A stretch of 64,000 bases of DNA, from the NCBI GenBank assembly GCA_037367405.1, contig JAZKJV010002612.1, forward strand, positions 248,001 to 312,000. The letters run 5' to 3'. This DNA is from Ottelia alismoides. Its lineage: Eukaryota > Streptophyta > Magnoliopsida > Alismatales > Hydrocharitaceae. Under the pieces are notes generated by a model that was not told the DNA's origin, made no database searches, and saw only the letters and a program-made list of their open reading frames with translations. Both the position numbers and the translations under genes were made by a program. Below are positions 10,200 through 22,969 of the stretch, piece by piece. How positions within the stretch are numbered: position 1 is the first letter of the stretch; each line of letters opens with the position of its first letter.

Positions 10200-12870
10200 T
10201 GAATCAATAAACATTTTTATATATGTGTTTCCTAATTGGTCCATGTGGACTAATCAAGAACCTGAGATTGTTGACATATAGGTTAACTGTCCTCTCCTCC
10301 CTCTGACTAGGTCAAAGTCAAGAGTCCTCCCCCTCTTCTCCATTTTCCTATTCCATCTCCACTCCTCCATATCCCTCGAGCCGAACACCCTTCTATAGCC
10401 ACCATCTTCCTCTTCCTTGCCTACCACCTAGTTCCCAACCCTTCGCCATCTTCACGCAATCACAATCCCAAGTAATCTCAACCTCCCATCTATAAATAAA
10501 AACCTTCTTCTCTTTTTGAAGTTTTGATCCTTATCTTCCACCATAACCCCAAAGGGAAACGCCGAGTCAGAACCTCTAGTGACAACAAACACTCCTAACC
10601 CTGTCGGTGAGGACAAGGAGGAGGAGAAAGCAGTCCATCATCGTCGAGATTGTCTCCAGTGAAGGCTCTTTACTCCCATGTTCATAAAACCATGTTTGAG
10701 TTGCTAGGTAAGGTCTTTCATTTGCATTTTCTTTTCTTAGCATATATTTATTCTTATTTTAATATAATTTCATCTGTCTTAGCTTCAGTTCCAATATTTT
10801 TGTTCATTGGAGCTTAGAGCTCCGACCACTATATCAATATGAATCGACCTTGTTTCGACCTAATATCATCTCCATCGTCTTCCCCTTCATTCCTCCATTG
10901 AAACCCCAATCAGATCACTCTGATCCTACACGGATGACCTCGCCTGAGCTTCATCGCCCCCTCATTTCCCTATGCTATAAGATTCAATTTTGGGTCGAGG
11001 AGGTTGCCCTCGAGCATTTGAAACTTTTATGCAGGAGCCTAGGTCTGGAGAAGCACCTAGGAATAAAATCGAAACTAGACTTGAGCTCTAGGTTGTTGAA
11101 GATGAAAGAACCATCCATGTCCCCATTGCTAGGATCTAGACTCCATTGAAGGCTCCCTGTTGATGTGGAGAGGTCCCAAGAATGTGGGAACCGTTCAGAA
11201 TCAAGAGACATGGTCAGAATACGGAGATAGGGTTACTTGAAGGACCTCGTGGCTATGTTCTTAGAGTGTTCTTCGTGACAACCTCGCCGCCATTGGATAA
11301 ACAACAAGGCCCAAATTTAATTTTGGCTAGTTGATTCAAGGTGAACTAGTGCACTCCTTCAACTGTCTATCGTACTTAAGTAAGCCCATGTGGTGCACCA
11401 GAACCACTTGATAGTGTGCATTGGTGGGTAAATTCCAACCATACCCCTCCCCCTTTTAATATTTATGCATGATCTTGTAAATGTTTAAGTTAGTATAATA
11501 TTTTATGTAAACATTGTATTTCAACCTTGGAACTTCTGATATTTACACTCAGGTCCAATCTATGTAACCTCACGTGGTCCAACACGTGTGGCACTTTTGG
11601 GAAAAAAATTACCTATTGTCCCCGAAACTCTTTAGACCAGTTGTTTTATGCGTTAAACTTAATTGCAACTACGTCCTTTCTCTGAAGTTTATTTTTATTT
11701 CTTCCATTGCTCTAAAATTTATAAGAAATCATATTAAATGCCTGACATGTTGCTTGTGTACGCCTAATTTTATTTTGACAGTAAACTTAATTTACTTTAT
11801 AAAATACAAAAACATGTATTTTTTCTCTTTTTAAATATTAAATCCATAAAATTAGAAAAATAACTCAAAAATTCCCGAAAATATATTATATATATTATTT
11901 TTCTAGTACATATCCAAAAATCCATAAAATTACAAAACAAAAAACCTAAAAATAACAACACCCTACAATATGTTAAAATTTGGTGAAAATTATTGGAAAA
12001 TCTAAAAATATTTTACTATCTCTGATTTTCTTTATAATATATACTATATATTAAAAATATTTTTAGGATAATTTTGCACTTATTTATATTTATTTAACCT
12101 AAAACTATTTCAGATATTTATTCTGCACATTGTTTTGATATATTAATACTTTAAAATACATACAAATTAGCAAAAATCCTATAAAAATTTCTAAAAATAG
12201 TGAAAACCGTAAAAAACACAACAATATTTTATTTTATTTTCTTGTATTTTGACTATATTGAGGTATATTTAAAAATATAAAACTATATATGTTATAGACA
12301 TTATATATTAAATCTATAATATATAAATATATATATTTTATTTTAAAAATAAAAAAGAATATAAAAATTTGGAAAATAAAAAAGAAAATATAAAAATAAA
12401 ATTTTAAAAAAATAAAATACAAAACTATTTAAAATCCATAAAAGTTAAATATAATTAAAAACTGACATAAAAATAAGAAAAGGCTAAAAACTATAAAAAA
12501 ATATTATTATTAATTAGCTATTATTATTATTATTAGTTAAGCTATGAACCATTTGCTCTTAGTGGTTCAACCTCCACTGTTTGTCATTATACACAATTTT
12601 ATAGACTTATAATAAATTTTAGTTCACATTCATTTTCATTTGATTTATCTATTATTTGTGTGTTAACTATTATCGATCATGCTTGGGATGAGGTATCACA
12701 TGCCGTGAGATAGTTCGATACAACGATTGCCGAGTCTAACTTGTCGTATATAGTAGGCCCTCCGAGACCAGACCTTGGTACCTAGTCTGAGCGTCTCAAC
12801 ACTTGGAAGTCTTCTACAACTACATGAGCTTTCAAATTAGTTCAGGCCTCATCGGAGGAGACCTGGAAGT
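10200..12870 (+). mobile_element. Old Athila-like LTR fragment, plus orientation (approximate limits)
   Basis: The order of blocks matches the LTRs at 49084 and 55075: a pyrimidine-rich leader-like block (10260-11300) with an aggtaag site near 10707, then gggtaaattccaaccatacccc near 11426 (as near 47576 and 51110), then AT-rich sequence, then an end block near 12700 with tacaacgattgccga and cttgtcg (as near 49025 and 57765). No start palindrome or coding frame is seen. The frames at 10850-11149 and 10984-11211 overlap on opposite strands of the leader-like block and are not convincing genes. Confidence 0.4.
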
Positions 12871-13490
12871 AGATTCTTCTCCGAACACCTAGAAGTGTTG
12901 TTCTTCAACCAAATCCGGCTCCAAGTAGCTCCTTGGGATTTATCTCCTGCACTAAAAAGACTAAGGGGCTCAATGTTATCTCCTTGACCTAGGAAGGAAG
13001 TTGATTAAGAAAGAAATGGAGGTGGATGATGATATCTGACAAGCGATGGAGGGAGAGATTGATTGAGGAACAATCAGGTTGATCTAGATGAGGGGAAAAG
13101 ATGTAGAAGAGATGAGAAATGAAATGGGGTGCTCAGGGGGTCAGATACAATGGGTGTCACAGTGAAATAGATAGCTAGAGTTGGTGCTCCGATGAACTAC
13201 AGGTTGATTAAATTAAGATAAGGCAAAAGAAATTAACCTAAACCAATGATTAGATTAAGCTAGGAATTGAAAATACAAATGTAAAAACCTAAAATTGGTC
13301 CTCATTGGTGTTACATGGAAGCTTGCAAAAAACCTTGCCAGAGCTGAGCTCCAACGATGGCTAGATCGGGCCTGAAAAGTAGGAGGATCAAGGTACGAAG
13401 GTTCGATCTTAGAGGCCATGTTGTGTCCGACAAGTTGGATATGGCAATCTCTGCATCATTCGCTCTCATAATGTGCGGCAATTAATCCAG
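12871..13490. other. No gene recognised
   Basis: Mixed-composition sequence between LTR fragments, probably transposon-derived. I see no frame, repeat unit or RNA. Confidence 0.35.
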
Positions 13491-14087
13491 GTGAATTCAA
13501 CAATTAACTCACAAATAGATAAGAATTAAACATAAATATGTGAGCTAAAATTTATTATAACTATACATGAATGTGTATAGTGACAAGCAGTAGAGGTCGA
13601 ACCACAAAGATCAGACGGTGGATAACTTAATTATTGATAATTATTACTAATTAATGATGATTGTTTTTGTATAGCCTTTTTCTTTTTCATGCAGGTTTTT
13701 AATTATACTACACGATCACGAACGTGTCAAATGTCCAGTCCTGATACGAGCACGATCTCTCAACTAAGAGCAACTATAAAGAACAAATTACCTAATATAC
13801 TGCAACAGAATAATCACAAAAGTACTTTCAGAATAAATTAAAATTTCTGGCTCTTCAGTAGTCAGCACGTAACATCTGTCGACCTCCTATGCACTCCAAG
13901 TCTACCAGGCCCTAGCAATGAAAATAAAATTTATGTTAGAGAGATAAACAACAAAATATATACATAAAATGAGTAGAAAAATAATTGAGAAAAAATGGAT
14001 TAATTAGAAGGTGGCTCGAGGATCAGACTACCCGAGTGAGAGAAAATCTAAATCTAATTTTTCAAATTAATCCCTAAGCTGTTTACC
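13491..14087 (-). mobile_element. Remnant of a second Athila-like internal leader and LTR tail
   Basis: Read on the minus strand, the bases after the primer-binding site at 14105-14088 resemble the leader of the element at 18241-19965 (for instance ctataaa with attacctaat near 13790 against 19605, and the agcaatg block near 13915 against 19780). Below about 13690 the sequence turns into the LTR-tail signature shared with 7640 and 63480. The LTR at 14108-17087 is therefore followed by internal sequence and not by host flank, and most of that second internal region is deleted. Confidence 0.45.
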
Positions 14088-14105
14088 TCCCCGACAACTA
14101 TGCCA
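14088..14105 (-). promoter_or_regulatory. Primer-binding site, Athila/Tat type, degenerate
   Basis: On the minus strand this reads TGGCATAGTTGTCGGGGA, 14 of 18 positions of the TGGCGCCGTTGCCGGGGA primer site used by Athila/Tat-clade elements. It lies two bases beyond the LTR edge, as expected. Confidence 0.7.
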
Positions 14106-14107
14106 TC

Positions 14108-17087
14108 TGACAAGTCGCTAAATACATGATATAATTTGTACTCGTTGTAATACGGGTACTTATAGAATCATGTAGAATCGAATCAAATGTCTATGTGAAG
14201 AGGACTCGATTTAAATTTATATCTCGGACAAGTCTGGGGTCGAACACAGGGAGGCAAAGGAACAACTTTGGGTCAATTCAGAAAACTTAAGTCAAAGTTT
14301 CCAATGCATCTTTTTTTTTATATTTTTATGCGAAAATAAATACGAATGCAAAATGCCGGTGAACTAAGATAATAGGAAAGCACACAACTTAGCCAAATTA
14401 ATTTTAATAGGAAATAATTCCAATTTACCTAAATTATATTTTTCATAGAAACTTAATCCAGTGATGAATACAAAACACATTTTTTTGGAATTTTATGGGT
14501 TAAAATGCAATAATGAAAAATGCTCACTTTTTATGGGTTTTTATACAAATTTTCTCACAATCAGAATGTAAAAATTATGTAAATTTTATTAGAACGTAAA
14601 CATGATGAAATGAGACTACAATATTTTTTTGGAATTTTTAGACAATATATGATTTTTATGAATTTTTTTAATGAAAACAGAGTGATAATGAGTAATTTAC
14701 TCCTAATAAATCCACAATGTCAGTTCATCCAGAGAGAAAATTATCTCCACAAGGTATCTAAACAAGCAATTCAAAAGAGTTGTAATTTCACAAAAATAAT
14801 ATCTGTGATTCAATTAAAAATCATTTACAAACATCAATTCTGATTTTTTAGGAAATTTTGGAGCAACCGTGATTTAGATATGAATTTAAGAGCTCAGTTT
14901 GGGTAAAATATGCAATAATTTACTTAAATAATTTTAATTAATTACCCAAAACTCATGAAAATACAAATATATATATATATATATAAATGGTAGAGAATTA
15001 GTTTCTCAACATTATGATAGTTTTCATTAAATTAAATGATGCAAGAAAGATGTCCAAATTAACATATAAACATATGGTCCTGATTGCAATACATAAAATA
15101 CAACTTTGAATACAAAACATGCATATGGACATTTTTGTAATTAAGAAAACTCAATGAGGACAATATGGATTTTCTACATAAATTGAGAAAAATAGAAAAG
15201 AAAAAAGATCTTCTTCCAAGTAGGGCGCAATGCTTGGGAAGATGGTGGGGCAGCTTGGTGGTGGGCGCAAATGTCGACTGGCGAGGCCTCACGGAGGAAC
15301 GACGGTTGGCTCCTGGCAGCGGTGGTTGGAGGTCGCAGTTGGCAGCTGGAGTGGCTGTTGAGGTGTGGAACAATGACAGTTGGATTGGAAGAGGCTAGCA
15401 CGTGTGGGTGGCGATGTGGCGGACCTACAGGTTGCCAAGTGCACGGTCGTGCGCTGGCAACGGTGGCATGCATGGGGGGTGAGGAATGTGGAGGGGCGAC
15501 CGCAACTACGTGCGGTGAGGCTGTTGCGGAGGGGGGCCTAGAGGCTGCGGCGGAGGATGGCAGCTGTTGGAGGTAACTAAACAGATGGGTGGCTACGACT
15601 GACAGGTGCAGCTGCCGACGGTGGTTGGAGTCGCTGGTGCTGGGGGAGCAAAGCAGCGGGGAGCCACTGGCGGTAGGCGTCTGTTGTGGCGGCTGTCGCC
15701 GACGATGGTTGCTAGGGAACTGGCCACCGCTATAGCTTCTTCTTCTTTTTATTTTTTTGATTTTTTGTTGTGTTTTGATTATTTTTTAAAATTATTTTTT
15801 TGATTTTTTAATTTTCTTAAAGATGGAATGCAAATAAATGGAACTATAATGATGCGAAGATGGTGATATGCTAAAAGAAATAGACAAATGAAGATGTGTC
15901 GGTGGTGATGTGATGTAATAAAGAATGATAAAATAAAAATGATAATGAATGATAAAAAGAGAAATTACCTAAAATAGAAGCGGTTGCCTATGGTGTTCTC
16001 ACGAGAAGTACGGTCCTCGCTTTAGTCATCGGCGAGCGATGATCTCGAACAATGCGCGGAGGCGGCTGTGACGTTGGCCGGAATGCCAATGAATCTCACC
16101 AGAGATGAAGCAGTTGTTGCTCTACTTCGTCGTTCGCTGTCACCAAGATTTGTGGTCGGATCTCTCAATTCTCTCTCACATAAAAGTTGATCATAGACAA
16201 AAATAAGGAGAATGAGGTATATAAAAAGTGATAGAAAATGAAAGTTAGAACTAAGGTGGAACAATGGGATTGAATGGGAGGTTATTTAATATGGTGGAGT
16301 TGAATAGAGGTTAAAAAAATGGCGGAGATGGAGTGGAATGGAAGGTTATTGTAGAGAATGAAAATTCAATAAAGAAAAGGAAATAAAATAAAGTAGGCTA
16401 CAATATGTACTTTTTTTACTTTTCTATTTTTATTTTTTATATTTTAATAAAATCTTTTTAAACATAAAAATAAAAAATACTAAAAATAAAATACAACACA
16501 ACAATGATTTTTTGGAATTTTTAGTAATTAAGAAAAGTAAATAAAAAATGAAGAGAGAATGAATATTTACATTATATACAATATACAACTAGGTCCCAAA
16601 ACCCATATTTTTCAAATGAGCTCCAATTTTAATGAAATAACTTTCATTGGATAGAAAATTTTCTAACTTAAACTTTAAAAGTGAGTTTGGTGAATTTGGA
16701 TTTCAAACTAAGCGAGAATTTGGTCAAGAAGTTGGACTTTATAGTTTTTATCTTTGAGATCTAGGAGAATTTATTTGAGGTGAAATATATTCTTTTTATA
16801 TTTTTAAATATATTATTATAAATAAGTCAGATAACGAATTAGTAAAAAAGGAGTTGAAATGAAATTATTAAAAATACATGATGTTTTGGTCTATTTACAA
16901 GTGAACAACTCCTCTATTTTCAGCTTTTTATTATTAATTTATTTTGTACAATATAATATACAATAATTAGTGTATTTTATTTACAAGAGTTATTTTATTA
17001 ATTTATTGCCTTTATGAACAATTATTTGAGATTTTATATATTGCTAAGATTAATATATTGAGATGATGAATCACAGATTCATCATCA
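14108..17087 (-). mobile_element. 3' LTR of an Athila-like element, minus strand
   Basis: The right edge is a strong palindrome (17062-17086, arms GATGATGAATC and GATTCATCATC around aca), the usual start of LTRs in this group. The left edge at 14108 begins tgacaagtcgc, next to the primer site. At 14250 the phrase gtcgaacacagggagg is a conserved landmark near the LTR end. The middle holds a G-rich block on the plus strand (15220-15740), equivalent to the C-rich leader-like block of sister LTRs. The overlapping frames there (15059-15803) and at 16022-16264 look like leader sequence with high GC and not like proteins. Length is about 2.98 kb. An (AT)n run lies at 14967-14983. Confidence 0.6.
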
Positions 17088-17104
17088 ACTAATGGAGATT
17101 GCTA

Positions 17105-18240
17105 TTAATAGGAATGGGTAAGAGACTGGTCCTCTACCCATGGCTGGGTTGGCCTTGACATCTGTTGCTCTTGCACTTGATGTACGTGGTAAACTAGAGC
17201 ATTAGATGCAATCATGGTAGGTACCTTTATTCTAAATACCTTCTCTATCAGTTCTTCCATGTACTTCAGAAGCTGTGATAAGCTGTTATACAATTCATTC
17301 ATTCTTTTGTCAATCCTCTCAATGATAGTCAATTTATCTGCTACGATTCCCATGTTGGGAATCAGGTCCTCTGAGAGGCCAATTGTAGCCTTGTTTCTCC
17401 CTTTAGATGAGAGAGTTATGGGGGACTCCATATATGCCCTATTAGAGGTATATGCACGTCTTATTTCTACCATCTTCTCGAATACCTTCTAGAAGGTATC
17501 CGCACCACATGATTCATAACTTCCTCCACATGCAGCGCAAACCAAACCACGCACCTCATGTTTAACGATGTAAGCTGATTGAAACATGATGGTAGGCTCA
17601 AGTCCATGACAAGGATATTTCTGTAATAGATCCTTGAATCTCTCCCAAGTATCACAAAATGGCTCGTTTGGTAGTTGGGAGAAACTCGTGATGCGAGAAT
17701 GCACGAGGTTGCTTCTAGTCAAATGGTAGAAATTCTTTACAAAGAGGTCCTTGAAGTGGTTATAGACAGTTACAACTAACCCCAAGTTCTTCATTCAATA
17801 ACATGCCTTCTCTCCCAAGGCAAAAATTAGTTTGCTTTGAGCCTTATATAGTCTTGAATAACCCTAGGATACTTAAGGTTATCATAGTCTAACTCAAAGT
17901 CCTTAAAGAATGCATATGGCTCCTTTGTGCATTCCCATTAAAGTGATGCAATGAATTAAAAAATGGTGGCTTTAGCTCATATTCAACTTCAGGGTCTACT
18001 AGACACAACCAATTTCTCATTCTACACTACCCAGGATTGTAAGCCACATCCATCGGTGCATCTATCCCCAAGCTAATCTAGCCTATTTGTGCTCTCAATA
18101 ATGTTGCATTCTGTTCGGAGTCTGCTAACCAGGCTAAGACCATTTGCATCAGGTCTTCATGCTCCTCTTCCTCCCCATTATATTCCTTTAGAGGCATCAT
18201 AGGTGATTCTTCAATGCCTTCATTAAACGGTGGATTCTAG
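17105..18240 (-). pseudogene. Athila-like Ty3 gag, frameshifted
   Basis: Minus-strand frames give gag of the Athila/Tat group. From the N-terminal side one reads YELKPPF and then, in another frame, EPYAFFKDFELDYDN, then NFYHLTRSNLVHSRITSF followed by WERFKDLLQKYPCHGL, the classic gag signature of this group. After a stop near 17489 a last frame (17105-17473) covers a gag C-terminal part with MNELYNSLSQLLKYMEELIE. Gag would form the particle that packages element RNA. At least two frameshifts and several stops break it. No protease, reverse transcriptase or integrase follows: the LTR begins within 20 bp of the last stop, without a recognisable polypurine tract. The element is therefore a gag-only derivative or a deleted copy. 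Confidence 0.75.
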
Positions 18241-19965
18241 TGAGATCTTGATGACGTATTTGAAATCACATCACCAAGGCAATGATCTTACTCAGTGAGA
18301 TTTGAAGAGAGAAAGGTAACGGTTGGGATGTAAACACTCCATAAAAAGGAATCATGAAATCCCAAATCGAAACAAGGGTTATTTTAGATCCAAGAAGGCC
18401 TAGGAGAAGAAGGTGCTTGGACCTTTGAAGATGTGGTATTTGGACAGTTCAATGACAAGTTCTCAAAATCCGAACAAATTTTATATCCAACTATCCATCT
18501 TCAATTTCAAGAGAATACAAAAACTAAGTATGCTAGAGTCAAAAAGGACTAGTACTACGATATACTTAATGTCTTGAATCATCTCACATAAAACAAATGC
18601 AAAGCAAACCCCTTTGATATATTCGCCATCTCAACTCACGGGGACTGTAAGAGTTCGGCCAGATTATCTTGTCATTTCTAAGATAGTTATTCAAACAATA
18701 TTTGCAACCATTACATATAGGGAGTCTCCTCCTATGCCTAGTTGAAGCCTTGTAATCTATCAATCAATGGAGTGTTCTTCCCATGATGTCGAGTTCATCA
18801 CACTCCCAATAGAAACTTACAAGCACAGACAACCAAACATACTTTTAATGTCAAAGGAAACCACTTGCAGCTCCCAAAATCCACAAGAGTCAGACCTGTA
18901 GACTTAGGGTGGAAGTCCTAGGAATTGAGCTCTAATGTTAGGGATCCGTCCTCACTTGCTCTATCTGGGGATAAGTACCTTTGTCCAATGAGGGTATTAC
19001 AACTCGTAATATAAGGTAAATTTTATTCCAAGTTTATTTATGTCAACTTACATAATTCAGTCACGATTTTAAGAGTTAGGTTGTCGCTTGAATTAATGTG
19101 ACCACATAAAACACACCTAATTTTCATTATCTTTTCCTTTGTCCCTAATTATGAAACAAGCAGAAGGGGACAAAAAATAGATGCTGACAAAAATCAATGA
19201 TGCATGCAGTCGTTCAGAAATACTTACAACACTTCCCAACACTCTATGTAGATGCTAGATTGAATTTTAAAATCTAACTATATGGTGCAAGTCGAAAAAC
19301 TGCACCTAGATATGAGTTCTATTAACAGTAAAGAATTCTAATTACATTTGATGAAGTAAAATGTAGTTTAAATGCATCTATTAATGAATCTCCTAAGATG
19401 TATGCGAATCTTATGAGATAAAAATGTGTGGCCTAAATTATGAAAATGACACAAAGAAATATGACTTAGGTTTTCCTATTTGAATCGAAGTGTCTATTCC
19501 TAATACACCACATAAGTTGAGAATCACTCTCGACACAAACACATAACAAAGAATAAATAAAGACTTTGTTTACAATCGTAAGAACTCAACTGAGAACCAC
19601 TATAAATATGGTAATTAACTAATTATCACAAATATTTTTACAAAAATGTTACAACATGACAAAGACTTCTTAATCTAGATAAGAAAAAGACTCCATCTCA
19701 TCAACTCTTTGTAGCATAAATAGCTTGAGCTCTAAGCTCTTCGCCTTTGCGTTACTTCAGTGTATGTCGATTCCACGAGCATTGCCATAGAAAAATTAAT
19801 GATTACATAATTCTAATAAATATATCTAGATAAATAATTGAAAAAAGAAATACATCAAACAAAATAATGAAGAAAATCAAAACAAAACTTAACCTAAATT
19901 TCACCAAAAATGACAGAAATAAATATCTAAACCTAAATAAATCAACAATCAATTAAAGTGTCGTA
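18241..19965 (-). mobile_element. Leader of the Athila-like element
   Basis: About 1.7 kb between the primer site and gag, with no supported frame. Its distal part shares blocks with 13691-14087, which shows that it belongs to the element and not to host DNA. Confidence 0.5.
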
Positions 19966-19983
19966 TCTTCGACAATGAAACCA
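19966..19983 (-). promoter_or_regulatory. Primer-binding site of the Athila-like element, heavily mutated
   Basis: Minus strand TGGTTTCATTGTCGAAGA, aligned with the TGGCGCCGTTGCCGGGGA type. Nearly all differences are C-to-T or G-to-A changes, as expected from decay of methylated DNA. It sits just inside the 5' LTR edge and is followed on the plus side by the same agtcgcta block as the site at 14088. Confidence 0.6.
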
Positions 19984-19985
19984 TC

Positions 19986-20513
19986 TTATGAGTCGCTAAC
20001 TAGCTGTAATAATAATCACTCGTTGTAACATGGACAATCAACAATCGATCAGACCAAAGTTAATTAAATCATTGTGAGGACGACTTAGATTAAATTTATG
20101 ATGGACAAGTCCTAGGTTGAAGACAAGGACTCGAGTAATTAGCTAACTTAATCAAGATTTTTATATCTAATTTGGTATTTTAGTAGTGATCTAGGTCAAG
20201 CAACAATACTCAATGCAATGCATGATTTTTTTAAAAGTTTTTTAGGAAAATTTATTTCATGAACAATAATGATGCTAATGTAGAATGAAACAAGGCACGA
20301 TCACATAATAATGCTCATGATTAAAGAACAAATAACTTGGTTAAAAAAATTAACAATCAATGAAATAAATAATACACCTACCAAGATCCAACTAATCAAT
20401 TCAGAAATGGATAATATCAATTCAGAAATGGATGATCCTTACTCTCCTAATATGCAATGGGTAAGAAATTCCTCTATTAGTTATCTAATCTTGAAATAAA
20501 TAATCAATGACTA
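19986..20513 (-). mobile_element. 5' LTR of the Athila-like element, distal part
   Basis: This is the end portion of the 5' LTR (minus orientation), cut off at 20513 by the Tekay insertion. It shares the ctcgttgtaa block and the guanine-rich landmark with 14140-14260. Its other part resumes at 30062. The two parts together are about 2.9 kb, close to the 3' LTR. Confidence 0.55.
20509..20513. repeat. Target site duplication (gacta), left
   Basis: The five bases gacta lie directly before the Tekay left LTR and recur directly after the right LTR at 30062-30066. Confidence 0.95.
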
Positions 20514-22919
20514 TGTCACGACCTGTCCCGCTAACCGGAACGTGCCGCGACAGAGATCTTTCCTCTTCTTTTTCCTCAAGTAAACATGTGGCAATCTCAT
20601 AAAACATAAAACCTTTGTATTTTAAGTTCACAACACCAAGAAGTGTATTTTACAAGTTCTATCTATTACAACTTCTTACAAAACAACACATACAGTACAA
20701 AAAAACAACGAAAAGCAAAAGACACCTCCTTCAAGTGTATCCGTGGTTCTTTCCCCTGCTATTCCTGATTCTTCTGATCTGTATATAATATAATATAACG
20801 GGATGAGTCTAAACCCATTTATGAGCTTAGACCCAGTGAACGGATCTCAAGCTTTTTACATATAACTAAAAGTTGAATTATGAGCAGTATGCCAAAATTT
20901 ATGCTGATATCTTTGAAATATCTTGAAAAAGAGATTTTATGACAGTAAACATATAACAACATGCTAGATTTGCAACTGAACACTGAAATCACTTCAAAAG
21001 AAGATAAACTGAAACATAATTATCACTGTCAAGCTGTTTGTACTAATCACCACTGTGGCTAAGTTATCGGATCATGAACGCTGAAACAAAGCTAAGTCAT
21101 ACGCGGAGACGGTCCCAAAGACCAAAAACACCCTGCATACGGCCCAAAGCCAATATGTATACAGAATGCGGACCCAAAGTCCTCTTGATACCATATCTAA
21201 TGGTTTGCCATATCTAATGGCGGTTTCATGGTCATATCTAATGACATCACCATATCTAATGGCTAGTTCATGATTTGTATAAAAGAGCTACTGTGGTGCT
21301 TATCTTCTGATTCTGATTCTTTTCTAGTCACTAATAAACCATACTTTTGCTAATTCAAGCTCATAACAGCTAAATCATGAACATAAAACAATCTTGGCAT
21401 AGCATGCATATTCTGACAACTAAAACCATTAAGAACTTGAAATCTGATTAATATTGCATAGTAACTGCACACAACATATTTCTTATATAAAAAGCTTGAA
21501 TCTAGGTAGTGAAACTTACGATTCGTATTCCATAAAGAACGAGATGCTTAAAAACGTGTTATCATGATAAAACACCTGAAACGACTTCTGAAATATGTTC
21601 TAAAGCCCTGATTTCATATTAACTGTATGTTACTTGTAATTCATGCGTAAAAGCTTTAGAAAACGTGATATCATACTTGATATTCAAAACCATGCATAAA
21701 AGCTAAAGACTAGTGCTTTACGCTTGAGAATCCCTCACCTGAACGCTATCTAGCTTGAGTCCGAATCACCTTCTTTAGTGAAATCCCCCCCTATAGCCGT
21801 CCTAGATTTCAGTACTACGGCTTGATGCGGACAGAACTTCGTTACGGCTGTTAAAAACGCTCTCGATCACCGACAGGGCTTCGCTGTGCTCCTCTCGTGC
21901 TCCTCCCGCAAGCTCGGCGGCCTTGCGGCTCTAAGGTGGAGTGATGGGCGTGAATGAAGTGGGGAGGACTATGGGGGGTCATGGTATTTATAGGCCTCCA
22001 CCCCCTTTACATGTGTGACATGTGTCAACATGTAAGGGAGGTTCATGTGTCCCTTATCCATGTATGAAGACACATGGTATGGCACATGGCATAATCATAA
22101 GGAAACTTGTTGCCTAAGTAATAGGCTTCCCCTATCCACGAGTTTACTTGCTGCCCAAGCAAGTGGTTTGGCTTCTACATAAGATAACTTGTTGCCCAAG
22201 CAAGCGGCTTCACCATGACACGTGTTAGACTTAGGATGGTGACACATGGCGCTATTGAGTTTTTGACACTGTGCTGCCTATATAACGACACGCGTCCCAC
22301 GATTTCCTCTCCATGTGTCCACTTTTGCTAATGACGCTTAATTATCACTAACGACGGGTAATTAGCACTAATCATGTTTAATTAGTCTTAAGGATGTGAT
22401 TACGGCTAATGAGTATAAATCTATGCTAATGACGCTTAAATATCGCCAATGATGGGTAATTAGCACTAATCATGCTTAATTAGTCTTAATGATGTGATTA
22501 TGACTAATGACTATAAATCTATGCTAATGACGCTTAAATATCGCTAATGATGGTTAATTAGCACTAATCATGCTTAATTAGTCTTAATGATGTGATTATG
22601 GCTAATGAGTATAAATCTATTACATTATGGACACTATGCTAGTAGTGGCTTCTACTACTTATAAGGTACTACCAAAAATCCAGATTACTAGATGTGGTAC
22701 TATGTTTTGATGTGCTACACAATTCATAGAACCTTTTTGAAGTCCATTTTATACAAGACGGTCTCTGATATAAACACAACAAGTTTAAATGAAATCATTG
22801 CAGAAAGGCGAATCTATTGACTATGGTATCCGTAAAGTGTGAACGCTATTAATCCAATATTTCCTTGAAATAACACTTGATATCATTCAAAAAGCATAGT
22901 GTACATAACACATATTACA
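20514..22919 (-). repeat. 3' LTR of the Tekay element
   Basis: Plus-strand edges are tgtcacgacc and tattaca, giving TG...CA termini on either strand. It pairs with 27658-30061. Besides the 98-bp triplication it holds four scattered catatctaatg copies (21190-21265) and three similar cttgttgcc/cttgctgcc blocks about 45 bp apart (22100-22205). A TATA box lies at 21983-21993 on the minus strand. Confidence 0.95.
22327..22620. repeat. Three 98-bp tandem units in the 3' LTR
   Basis: Units start at 22327, 22425 and 22523, each beginning gctaatgacgctta and ending ataaatctat. The same triplet is in the other LTR, so it existed before this insertion. It lies in the U3 part, upstream of the TATA box on the element strand, where repeats often act as enhancers. 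Confidence 0.9.
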
Positions 22920-22932
22920 GTTCTCCCCTACT
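22920..22932 (-). promoter_or_regulatory. Polypurine tract of the Tekay element
   Basis: On the minus strand the bases directly before the 3' LTR read GTAGGGGAGAAC, a purine-rich tract that would prime plus-strand DNA synthesis. Confidence 0.85.
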
Positions 22933-22969
22933 TGCAATAAATTTCGTCCTCGAAATTTAAGTATCCTTA

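Noticed and set aside
15059..15803. GC-rich frames of 65-104 codons on both strands
   Set aside because: They overlap each other on opposite strands inside an Athila-like LTR and consist of composition-driven residues (Gly, Ala, Arg or Ser, Pro); no domain or conserved start.
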